A stretch of 64,000 nt of DNA, taken from Acinetobacter oleivorans DR1. Its GTDB lineage: Bacteria; Pseudomonadota; Gammaproteobacteria; Pseudomonadales; Moraxellaceae. The notes beneath the pieces were generated by a model, which was not told the DNA's origin, made no database searches, and saw only the letters and a list, made by a program, of their open reading frames with translations. Location: assembly GCF_000196795.1 (NCBI RefSeq), contig NC_014259.1:3968001-4032000 (forward strand), read 5' to 3'. This document shows, in pieces, positions 17,330-27,100 of this stretch. The first letter of the stretch is position 1; every line of letters begins with the position of its first letter. A program made the translations under genes and the position numbers.

Positions 17330-19182
17330 TAGGAAGCGGTAGTGCTGTTGTATTTCATTAGAACAGGTGCGAGATAGTCAGAAACCGCATCTACATGTGT
17401 AACGTGTGGATTATGGCCTGCGCCAGCGATAATATGTATAGGGATATCTGCGCTTATTGTGGTAACAATTGGATCTTTATCTCCCACAATGATTTCAACT
17501 TTAGAACGAAGCTCATTTAACAAAGCTGTCTGAGTTGCTCGCTGCTGCGGCAAACTAATACGGTGCATATATTCACTAATATGCTTGGCTACCGACACTC
17601 GACGTAATGAATCCATCGCATAACCAACAGACGGATTTTGTTGTCCATCTGGATGTAGGTCTTTAGCAATCATATCTTTTGGCACAAAACGGAAAATCAG
17701 ATTAGATATAGCTTGTATCTGAAACATTTTAGCGGCCTGCGCCTGAACAAAATAAGGTGATATGAGGATAAGACGTGCAACTTTATCTGGATATTTCTTT
17801 GCAAGATTCAACGCAAAAAGACATCCTAACGAATGTGCAATAACAACACTATTTGGCGCTAAAAGTTTTGCAGCGGCATCAATAAATTGATGGTTGTTGT
17901 CTTCCATCATCTCATAACTGCCTGAACGTCCAAGTCCCGGCAGGTCCATCATAGCGACCTGATTGTATGTGATTTTATTAATGATTGGAGACCAGCATGC
18001 ACTATCAAATGGGATCCCATGTAAAAATAATGCAGATGATGTGTCAGAACTAATCGGCTGTTTAGTATAAATTTCTGTCCAATATCGATTCTGATAGCTG
18101 AAATGACTAGGTGTTGGTACTTGCATACGACCAAAGCGTGTAAGCACCAAACGATCAATCCAACGAGAAAAATAAGGAGTGATATTGATCAGGTCCGCGA
18201 TGCCCATTTTCGCTGCCATCGCCTCTGCCCCAGCAACATGATAGTGCTCGGTAGAAATGAAAGAGAGTTGTTCTTTAGAACCATCAAGCAATACCTCAGG
18301 TAATTTCTCTAATAGACCTTTGGGTACTTGTAAATGTGGTGTGCTGACTCCCAAATGCTCGGCAGCTAGGTGAACGAGACGATGAAATTTCGGCGTCGCA
18401 GGATCAAGCAACATATACTCCTGAGCAATAGTCTCAGGATAAGACATCGTTCGAATCAAAAAGCTCACGATATACTGCATATTACATAGTGGCAGGAAAG
18501 TGTCACGACCACCTGGCAATGCCAGCAGACGTCCCTGATAGAGCTTATCAATCATGTCAGCAATACCGATATATTGCATATCACCATAGTTATAAAAACC
18601 ATCAATGACCGTCGCTGGATTTATTGCAGTCCATGGCACATTTAAACGCTTACAAGCCTCAATAAAAGCTTGATAACCCAAAATTTTTGAAGCTTCATAG
18701 CCACCATGTTTGCAATACAACTCATCAGCCGACTCTTGTGGCGGAGCAGCCACACGATATCCACCAATCCAGATAAATCGCTCAAGCTGCTTCAATGTTG
18801 CAGCCCATTCAATCAAGGCAAGTCCTGACTTAATATTGGTACGTTCAGCTTCAGCTTTGCTAATGCCCCAATTAAATGATGCGGCAAGATGATAAATCAC
18901 ATGGATCTTTGCCTGAGCATCCGCTAGCAGAGAGTCCAGCTTAAAATCGCGACTTAAATCATATTCGACAAACGAAATAGACGGATCGACCAGCCCTTCT
19001 GTTGCAATGAAACCTAACAGCTTATCTTTCTTGGTTGCGGCATTACGCAGCGCAGCAATCACCTGATGACCTTCACGCAGAAGATCAACGATCAGTCTGC
19101 TACCAATAAAACCTGCTGCACCTGTTACTAATATGGTCTTCCGTGAAAAATTATCTTTTTTTGCGTTATTTAAATTATCCAT
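17329..19182 (-). CDS. Fusion of NAD(P)-dependent SDR reductase and alpha/beta hydrolase
   Basis: A two-domain protein of 617 residues. Residues 1 to about 350 are an extended short-chain dehydrogenase: the nucleotide loop GAAGFIGSR is at 21-29 and the catalytic YEASK follows GGYEASK. From about 380 to the end is an alpha/beta hydrolase: oxyanion FLHGIPFDS, nucleophile elbow IAHSLGC (AHSLG rather than the usual GHSxG), acid in VGDKDPIV and His in GAGHNPHV. Both active sites look intact. Reduction and hydrolysis in one protein suggest tailoring or release of the NRPS product; this is inference. It overlaps the PPTase start and follows the outer-membrane gene by 54 bp. Confidence 0.88.
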   Translation of the reverse strand: MDNLNNAKKDNFSRKTILVTGAAGFIGSRLIVDLLREGHQVIAALRNAATKKDKLLGFIATEGLVDPSISFVEYDLSRDFKLDSLLADAQAKIHVIYHLAASFNWGISKAEAERTNIKSGLALIEWAATLKQLERFIWIGGYRVAAPPQESADELYCKHGGYEASKILGYQAFIEACKRLNVPWTAINPATVIDGFYNYGDMQYIGIADMIDKLYQGRLLALPGGRDTFLPLCNMQYIVSFLIRTMSYPETIAQEYMLLDPATPKFHRLVHLAAEHLGVSTPHLQVPKGLLEKLPEVLLDGSKEQLSFISTEHYHVAGAEAMAAKMGIADLINITPYFSRWIDRLVLTRFGRMQVPTPSHFSYQNRYWTEIYTKQPISSDTSSALFLHGIPFDSACWSPIINKITYNQVAMMDLPGLGRSGSYEMMEDNNHQFIDAAAKLLAPNSVVIAHSLGCLFALNLAKKYPDKVARLILISPYFVQAQAAKMFQIQAISNLIFRFVPKDMIAKDLHPDGQQNPSVGYAMDSLRRVSVAKHISEYMHRISLPQQRATQTALLNELRSKVEIIVGDKDPIVTTISADIPIHIIAGAGHNPHVTHVDAVSDYLAPVLMKYNSTTAS

Positions 19183-19236
19183 AAATCACCTTATTAGGGA
19201 CTGGGCACTCCCAGCATTGTTTTGGAGCGAATTATC

Positions 19237-20511
19237 TTAAAAATTATATCGAACCTGGGCATACACCAGACTGTTATCTCTAAATTGTCCTAACACCGTA
19301 TCATTTCTACCCCAGAAGCGATCTCCACCTACATTCAATTGCCAGTGATCATCAAGGCTGTAATTAATACGTACTCTCAACAATTCATTAGGCTCTGGTG
19401 CAAAGTAGAATCCTGTTACTTCTAATTTCAGATTATCATTCAGTAGGTTAAGTGCATAGCGCAGCATAGCTCCATACTGATCCTGCTCATATTGGTCACT
19501 GATCGTTTGCTGATAACGGTAAACTTCTCTCAATACCGGATTTATTAAGCTGTCGGCAGATCTAAAGTCCTCCGTATGTTTATATACGCCAACCAAACTT
19601 AGCGTGGAATTCTTCAATGCTAATTCTGGACCTATGACCACGGTCAGATTATTTTTTTTGTGCGTAAGATCTTCACTACCATTCGAGTCAGTGTGGGTAT
19701 ATGCCGCTTCACCACGCCATACGATATCATTATGGTTATAACTGAAATCAAATCCATAGACGGAAATAGGATTATTTTTCAGCTGCAATGTTGCCTCCCC
19801 TGTTGGAGATGCAGAAAGAATTGACAGATCGGGCATGTGATCCAAACCTGAGAAATACGATGCGCCAACATCGAGACCATCTACAGAATAATCCCAGCGC
19901 ATTGCAAATGCAGGACGGCTCTTCTTATCTATTTCATACTGGACACCAGAAATCTGACGCAATGGAATCACATCTGAACGACTACGCGGATACCACAATG
20001 CTGTCCATTTATTGGTTCCTGATTCAGGAATATATGTCAATTTAATTGCATCATTTCCAAGACGTTGATCTGTCTCATCGGGCACTAGGCGCGTATAGTC
20101 ACGGGGTGATAGATTATCCGTTGGATTAATCCCATCAGCTCTCCCCCAGACTACAATCTGGCGACCAACATCGACATAGACTGTCTGATCCCAGTTATAA
20201 GAAGCATACAACTCACGTAAGTTGCGATTTACCTTGCTCACCTGATCTGGGTTTACAGTATGGTCTGTTTCGTCTCCAATATTTATGTCGTAATGGATCT
20301 TAAACTCTGGATTAAACTTGAGCGTACCATTGGACCAGAAGCTTGCTTGTCCAATGTTTTTTAACGAACTTAAATCACGATCTGATGACCACACATCAAG
20401 TCTGGCTGAGTTCTGGCTCACAAAACTAATTTCGCTGTCATCTGCATGAGCATGCTGCAGTAGCATAAAGCTACTGCAGCATGCAAATACCCAATAGGCA
20501 CCTTGCATCAT
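19237..20511 (-). CDS. Outer-membrane beta-barrel protein of the lipopeptide operon
   Basis: A 424-residue secreted protein with a signal peptide ending AHA-DD at about residue 23. The mature part consists of alternating amphipathic strands with many aromatic residues and ends in YNF, the terminal-aromatic signature of outer-membrane proteins. The pattern (GRQIVVWGRADGINPTDNLSP) resembles DUF1302/alginate-export-like porins, which are often encoded beside RND/MMPL and LolA-like genes. It overlaps the upstream transporter gene by 4 bp, so the two are coupled. It is likely the outer-membrane outlet of the export system; the family assignment is from memory of motifs. Confidence 0.8.
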   Translation of the reverse strand: MMQGAYWVFACCSSFMLLQHAHADDSEISFVSQNSARLDVWSSDRDLSSLKNIGQASFWSNGTLKFNPEFKIHYDINIGDETDHTVNPDQVSKVNRNLRELYASYNWDQTVYVDVGRQIVVWGRADGINPTDNLSPRDYTRLVPDETDQRLGNDAIKLTYIPESGTNKWTALWYPRSRSDVIPLRQISGVQYEIDKKSRPAFAMRWDYSVDGLDVGASYFSGLDHMPDLSILSASPTGEATLQLKNNPISVYGFDFSYNHNDIVWRGEAAYTHTDSNGSEDLTHKKNNLTVVIGPELALKNSTLSLVGVYKHTEDFRSADSLINPVLREVYRYQQTISDQYEQDQYGAMLRYALNLLNDNLKLEVTGFYFAPEPNELLRVRINYSLDDHWQLNVGGDRFWGRNDTVLGQFRDNSLVYAQVRYNF

Positions 20512-23500
20512 TTTTCAAGACTCTGCGGTGAGAAAAGCTTATCGGATAAGGTTTTCTCTGCGACAAAATCATTGACGATCACTTGTGTCATATGCTGAGT
20601 TTGCAGGTTCTTTGCCATAGACTTCATGGCCTGCCATCTTGGTTTCACTTTGCCGTAAGGACGGATATCCGTGAACTCAATGTGTTTTAATGGCTTACCT
20701 GCTGTATCCCAAATGTCGATGGTTGCTGTAACAAAGTTGTCTTTGAGGATACACATGCGACGTTTGCTATAACCAAAGTCACTCTTCACAGTATTATTGA
20801 TTGGCGTTGCTTCAATCGTGTAGCAATCTTTGCCATTAAATTTGCCATCTGCCAGTTTAGTGTACTTCCAGTCACTTAGCTTATAACCAAGTACATCACC
20901 ATAACTAAAGTCCGTACCAATAAAAGCATCGCCCTTATTCGCTGATGCCAAACGACGTACTTTTTTTAATGCAGGCAAATAGACAAACATGCTATCACTG
21001 CCTTTCGCATTCTCGATCAACAGCGTCGTGGTTCCCTGTACATCTGCTGGTGAGATGAATTCAGTCAAACGCATATTGTTCTGAGTATTTCCAGCAAGCT
21101 TAGTCATATTTTTAGTCAAACGTACGCGTTGCTCGCCGCTTTTAGAAGTCAGCACAAATTTAGCACTAGCACTTGAAGACAAGAACTTAGAGGCATCATC
21201 ACTACGGTTAACAATATCTTGAACTTCATCTGCATGAGATGTTTTAGGCATCGACATTGTGAGTGCCGTACCCAACAAGAGACTTGTCACAACAGTTTGT
21301 GCAACGGTAATGTTCTTCTTATTTGAGGGAAAAATAAAACGAGGTTTCAACATTAGAATCATTGTAGGTACCATAATTAAGGTTGCAAATACACTGAAAA
21401 GCATCGCAATCACAATAAACATCGCTAGCCATTGATGCACATGAAAGCCTTGCGATAAGGACAATACGCCATACCCACCAGCAACAGCAGTCGCAACAAA
21501 AAGCGAAGCCTTACCAGCAGTACTTAAAGTTTTACGAATAGCATCTTTGATATCACTACCCTCTTCACTCAAGATTTCTCGCAAGCGATAGAGGAAGTAA
21601 ATGGCATAATCTGCACCAATACCAACCGCCATGGCTGAGATCAGAGAGTTCGGAATATTGAGCGGAATGTCGAGCCAGCCCATCACACCAAAAATCGCAA
21701 GAATCGAGAATAGAAGTGGTGTTAGGACAATGAGTCCAGCAGAGAACGAACGGAAAACCAAGGCAGAGATAAAGAATACGGCAAATGAAATCTGTAGAAT
21801 GTTCATGAGCTTGCCGTGAACCATGGTTTCGGTTAAAGCGATGGTCTGAGTCACATCACCACCAAAACTCACGACTGCTTTATCACCCAATTGACCCGCC
21901 ATATATGTTTTTAGCGACTCAAGTATTTCTTTGATGCGGTGATTACTACCTGTTTTTAGCAGAATCGTGATCTTGGCATAGCGTTGAGTTGTATCAATGT
22001 AAGATTCAAAATCAGTCGGCTCACCAGACATTGAATACAGCAGCAGATACTGAGCAACCACATCTTTGGTTGCTGGAACCTGAAATGCTTGTGGCTGATC
22101 GGCATTCATTGCCTGATTCATTCTTTTGATATAATCCACGATAGAGATAGTTTTACCAACCTCTGGAATTGAATTCGCAAACTTCTCTGTATTATCAATC
22201 GCTTTTAGAATTTCTGGGTTTTCAATACCATCACGAACTTTGGTATCGACCATGATGTAGAGACTGTTTGTACCACCAAGAGACTGATTCAAGAATCTGT
22301 CGTCTTGCTGCATTGGTAGATCGCGCGAGAAGAAGTTGCGGCTATCGTTATCCACTACAATACGACTCGTGCCGAGAGCAAGAAAAACGCCCAGTACTGC
22401 AATCACAGTCATTAGCATCATTCGCGGACGAACTGACAGAATGACATCACCAATTCGTTTTGGAATCCAGTCCCAGATCGGCAAACCTTTGCGTGCAACC
22501 TTGGTAACCGAAGGCGGTGGTAACATTGAGCGAAGTACAGGAATAAAAGTCATCTCAATGATCAGCGTACTGATGATCCCGATTCCTGTAAAAATACCAA
22601 ATGAACGGATAGTTGGAATATTAAAGGTCAACAGAGAGAAGAATCCAGCCGCTGCAATTCCGCCAGCCAGTATCATAACTGGACCAACACGAACCATAGA
22701 CTGCACCACGGCTTCGCTATTTGCAGTTTTAGGCTCCATCCCTTGGGCAATCAGACGATCAAAATCTTCATAGTATCGCTTGAGCAACTGCACGGCGTGC
22801 CCTGCCGCGATGGCCAGAATCAGAATTGGTGTAGGAGAGTTAAAAATATCCATCGGCTGTTTGAACAGCCCCATCATGCCCATACCCCATGTTACAGACA
22901 GCAAAGCTGTAACTAATGGCAAAATCAGACCTTGTTTACTGCGGAATGCTTCGAAGTGCAATAATCCAATAACCAACACGGCAATTGGGAACAAGATGTT
23001 GATACGCTTAGAGTAATCTTCAGCTTTATCTAAATAGACTGGATTACCACCAACACTGATGGTCATATCCTTAGACTGTTCAGCCGCTACGATTTTGTTG
23101 ATCGGGCCCATCATCTTTTGGAAGCCTTCTGGACTTTCCTCAAGTTCAAGCAAAATAGCAGCCGTTTTCTGATCTTTAGATACCACCGAATTCATATATA
23201 TTGGATTCAGTGCCAGCAGTTTTTTCAGGTGATCGACATCACTCTCGGTCACAGAACTATTCGGCAGTAGTTTCTTGGCATCAAATCCATCCGAATTGGC
23301 GGTGATCCCTTTGGCCTGACGCGCGGCCAGACTCATTAGAGTAGATCGAACCACGCCCGGAGCATTATCAACTTCTTCGGTAATACGTTTGACTTTTTCT
23401 AACACTTGCGGCTGATAAATATCACCCTGCTTCGGTGTAATACCAATCACGACCATGTACTTGGAGCCGAATTTCTTTTCAATCAGCTTGGTGGAGGTGA

Positions 23501-24161
23501 TATAAGGATGACCTTTGGGGGCAAGCGCATCTGGATCAATAATAATTTTTACGCCAGATGCGAGATATGCCAAGGCAAGCGTTAAAAGCATCACCACAGT
23601 CAGTACAATACGGCGATGTCTGAGAATCCAACGCGCGTATTGTTCCATCATCTGATGAGTTTTACGAAGTGGTTTACTATTGGTCTCATGCGTTTGCTTA
23701 CCATCGTTGCCAACCGACTCATAGGCTTCACCCTTCTGAGCCAATGCTTCAAGATTAGCAACATCTTTTTTAAACTGAGCAAGAACCATCTTTTTTAGCA
23801 GTGCTGGGGGCAATACACCAAAAAAGCTGCCTGGCTCTGCCTCAAACACCCATTCAATCCAGGTACCTTCTGCATGTGGTTTGAAACGGTAAGTCCCAGT
23901 GTAGTGAAAGGGTCCTTCCACTACTTTAAACGCATACAATTCATTCGGTACTAGATGTGTAATTTCACCTTTAAAGGACATTTCACGACCAATAAAGCTA
24001 AAACCGATTTCGTACTTACTACCTACACGCGGAGTACTGTCTAGCAGCTCAGAATGCTTACACGACAATTGCCAACCTGCATCATTGGCCGGGTTTGCAA
24101 GGTAGTTGAAAACCTTGTCAATCTCGGCCGGTATGAGGAAAGCATGTTCTATGGTCACCAT
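20508..24161 (-). CDS. SRPBCC - RND/MMPL transporter - LolA-like fusion protein
   Basis: A 1217-residue three-part protein. Residues 1-140 are an SRPBCC/START-like hydrophobic-ligand domain in the cytoplasm. From about 185 to 940 is an RND permease of the MMPL/hydrophobe-exporter type: TM1 at 185-203, a first periplasmic loop (DPDALAPKGHPYITS), helix bundles, a second loop, and a repeat half with GIGADYAIYFLYR. From about 950 a hydrophobic segment ending SHADEVQ acts as a linker or internal signal, followed by a LolA-like lipoprotein-sorting domain (about 977-1217; YLPALKKVRRLASANKGDAF, FGYSKRRMCIL). Cytoplasmic lipid binder, pump and periplasmic lipid carrier in one chain suggest a complete inner-membrane lipid export arm. 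The start is 24 bp after the NRPS stop. Confidence 0.88.
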   Translation of the reverse strand: MVTIEHAFLIPAEIDKVFNYLANPANDAGWQLSCKHSELLDSTPRVGSKYEIGFSFIGREMSFKGEITHLVPNELYAFKVVEGPFHYTGTYRFKPHAEGTWIEWVFEAEPGSFFGVLPPALLKKMVLAQFKKDVANLEALAQKGEAYESVGNDGKQTHETNSKPLRKTHQMMEQYARWILRHRRIVLTVVMLLTLALAYLASGVKIIIDPDALAPKGHPYITSTKLIEKKFGSKYMVVIGITPKQGDIYQPQVLEKVKRITEEVDNAPGVVRSTLMSLAARQAKGITANSDGFDAKKLLPNSSVTESDVDHLKKLLALNPIYMNSVVSKDQKTAAILLELEESPEGFQKMMGPINKIVAAEQSKDMTISVGGNPVYLDKAEDYSKRINILFPIAVLVIGLLHFEAFRSKQGLILPLVTALLSVTWGMGMMGLFKQPMDIFNSPTPILILAIAAGHAVQLLKRYYEDFDRLIAQGMEPKTANSEAVVQSMVRVGPVMILAGGIAAAGFFSLLTFNIPTIRSFGIFTGIGIISTLIIEMTFIPVLRSMLPPPSVTKVARKGLPIWDWIPKRIGDVILSVRPRMMLMTVIAVLGVFLALGTSRIVVDNDSRNFFSRDLPMQQDDRFLNQSLGGTNSLYIMVDTKVRDGIENPEILKAIDNTEKFANSIPEVGKTISIVDYIKRMNQAMNADQPQAFQVPATKDVVAQYLLLYSMSGEPTDFESYIDTTQRYAKITILLKTGSNHRIKEILESLKTYMAGQLGDKAVVSFGGDVTQTIALTETMVHGKLMNILQISFAVFFISALVFRSFSAGLIVLTPLLFSILAIFGVMGWLDIPLNIPNSLISAMAVGIGADYAIYFLYRLREILSEEGSDIKDAIRKTLSTAGKASLFVATAVAGGYGVLSLSQGFHVHQWLAMFIVIAMLFSVFATLIMVPTMILMLKPRFIFPSNKKNITVAQTVVTSLLLGTALTMSMPKTSHADEVQDIVNRSDDASKFLSSSASAKFVLTSKSGEQRVRLTKNMTKLAGNTQNNMRLTEFISPADVQGTTTLLIENAKGSDSMFVYLPALKKVRRLASANKGDAFIGTDFSYGDVLGYKLSDWKYTKLADGKFNGKDCYTIEATPINNTVKSDFGYSKRRMCILKDNFVTATIDIWDTAGKPLKHIEFTDIRPYGKVKPRWQAMKSMAKNLQTQHMTQVIVNDFVAEKTLSDKLFSPQSLEK

Positions 24162-24185
24162 AGTGGTTCTACCTTCTTGTATTTC

Positions 24186-27100
24186 TTATGCGGGAATTGG
24201 ATACATCTGATCAATTGTCTGGGCAACAGCCACGACATTCTCAGCGTACATAATTGATGAATGATCACCAGGCAGATCCACCTGTTTAAAGGTGTCTTTG
24301 ACCAATTGATCCCAACCTAGGCTTTCCCCAAAATCTTCTGGTTCATCTTTGGCTTTCACAAAAAGAATCGGAAACTCTTCAGGCTCTGGGAAATAAGTCT
24401 GGAGTGCGATGCCATTCGCCAAATAGGTATCAAAGTAAAGTCGGAAATCTGATGGGTCTGCATCTAAAGGTAGGACATTAATGGCCTTGGCTTCTTTAAG
24501 CACATGATCAAACATGTGATCTGGACTCAATTCACGCAAGTATTGCACTGGGATCGTCAACTTCTTGCCATAAGGCGCAGCCAAATCACGGGCAAACCAA
24601 GACAAAAGCATCGCATCATCAGCATCTTCAGGCACATTCTCTGGAATTGGAGCACGGGTATCGATCATGACAATACCTGTGACCTGCTGTCCCATTTGAC
24701 GCAACTGATGACTGATCTCGTATGCAATCGCACCGCCAAAGCACCATCCACCGAGGAAATAAGGTCCCTCAGGCTGCATCTTTTGCATTTCAGCAATATA
24801 GAGCGTTGCCATATCTTCAATTGCCACTTCCGCAGCATCTGCCTCAATCAGTCCAGGAGACTGAATAGCACGCAAGGTACGTTTCGGATTGAGATGACGC
24901 GAAAGCTCCATATAACAGAAGGTGCTACCACCAATTGGATGGAACAACCACAGTGGTTGCTCGTAAGTTCCACGGCGTAGTTCAATTACAATAGAAGGCT
25001 TAATTTCTTTATTTTCACGAATGATCTCACCCAAACTCTCCACAGTGGAATATTGGGCCAACAAAGCAACTGATAGTTCGGTGCCAAATGCTTTTTTGAG
25101 GTGATTAACAAGCTTCACAGCAAGTAACGAATGTCCACCCAAGTCAAAGAAGTCATCATGTATACCAACCCGTTTAACCGACAAAATCTGCTCAAAAGTA
25201 GTACAGAGTTCAATTTCAATCGGATCACGTGGTGCAACATAATCGTTACTTTGTTCAAACACAGGCTCAGGAAACGCTTTACGATCCAACTTATTGTTGG
25301 CCGTCATTGGAAATTCATCCAACGTCATAAACGTATTTGGTACCATGTAAGCTGGTAGATGGATTTGCATCGTCTTTTTCAGACTAGCAATATCAATCTC
25401 ATGTCCAGTTAAATAAGCCACCAGTTTCTGGTCATTGCTTGCTGTACTCTTAACCAGTACAACTGCATCGGTGATACCATCGATCTGCTTGATAACATTC
25501 TCGATTTCACCTAGTTCAATACGGAATCCACGAATCTTGACTTGGAAATCTAGACGTCCATGATGAGTCAAACTTCCATCCGTACGCAGACAGACTTTAT
25601 CTCCTGTACGATAGAGTCGACCAGCATTTGGTAGAGATGGCAAAGTTCTAAATTGTGCATCTGTCAGCTCAGGTCGATGCCAGTAATCAACTGCTAGACC
25701 ATCACCTCCAATCCAAAGCTCTCCCATGACGCCCGGTGGGACTAAACGTTGCTGTTCATCAAGAACATAAAGCTGGGTGTTCGCTAGTGGTTCGCCTAAA
25801 TCAATACACTTTGCATCGGTGATACGAGCTGCACTAGACCATACTGTAGTTTCAGTCGGACCATAGACATTCCATAGGCAACCGACTTTACCCAGCAGTT
25901 TTTCTGCCAGAATAGTATCTAACGCTTCGCCTCCACAGAGTGCTGTCAATCCCGCATTGCCGCTCCACTCGCTATCTAAGAGCATTTTCCAAGAAGCCGG
26001 TGTTGCCTGCAAAACATTAATAGATTTAGTATTTAGATAATCCACCAATTGATTGCCGTCTTGTGATACCTCACGTGGGCAAACATGTACTACACCGCCG
26101 TAGATCAGCGGAATGAGCAACTCAAGAATCGAGATATCAAATGCATAAGTGGTGATTGCTAACAACTGAGTCTCAGTCGTTACTTGCAACCTATCATTCA
26201 TAGATAGCAAGAAATTGATGATTGAAGGATGCCCAATACGCACACCTTTAGGCTTACCTGTCGAGCCTGAGGTGTACATCACATAAGCGGTTTCACCAAA
26301 GGCCAGCGTCTCGCGCACTTGCTCTAGCGGTACAACGCCAGCTTGATTGATATCTAAACGCGGCACAGAAATGTTAAGAGCATCCATCAACTCGGTTTGA
26401 GTTAAGATGACTTTAGGTTCAGCATCTTCGATGATGTTATGTAGACGTTCACTTGGGAAATTAGGATCTAGCGGTACATAAGCTGCTCCTGCCGCCCAGA
26501 TCCCGAGGATTGCTGCTGGCAATAAAGCTGTACGATCTAACATCAGACCTACACGATCACCACGGGTAACGCCATGCGCACGCAAATATTCAGCAATACC
26601 AGCGATATGTTGGCCTAACTTACGATAGCTAACCGCATGATCCTTCGAGGTCAAAGCATGATTGTCACCACGCTCATCAATCTGCTTTAGAATCATTGCC
26701 AGTAGATCATGTTGAGGATAATCAGTCGCCTTTCCACGTAGGGTGTCGAACTGGATGCCATCCACATAATCAGGCGCAATATCTAACTCAACGATCTTAC
26801 GTTCAGGGTGAGCTACCATCTCTGATAGTACAGATTGCAGCAGTTGCACCATATTCTCGGCAGACTGTGCAGAAAATAACTCGGAGTTATATTTCAATAC
26901 ACCAACCAATTCGCCTTGATATTCACCGCCCATTTCCAGCGTCAGATCTAATTGACCTTCTTGCTGGCGAACTGGAAAACTTCCTAAGGTCAGGTCTTGG
27001 CCGACCAAAGTCGCTGGGGTCTGTATTGGCAAAAGTAGTTCTTTAAACTCATCCATGCCACCTAGACGTTCCCAAAACATTCCCACCTGAGCTAATGGGT

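Noticed and set aside
22336..22773. Plus-strand open frame of 145 codons inside the transporter fusion gene
   Set aside because: It lies wholly within the RND coding region, has low-complexity basic composition and no ribosome binding site; an antisense shadow.
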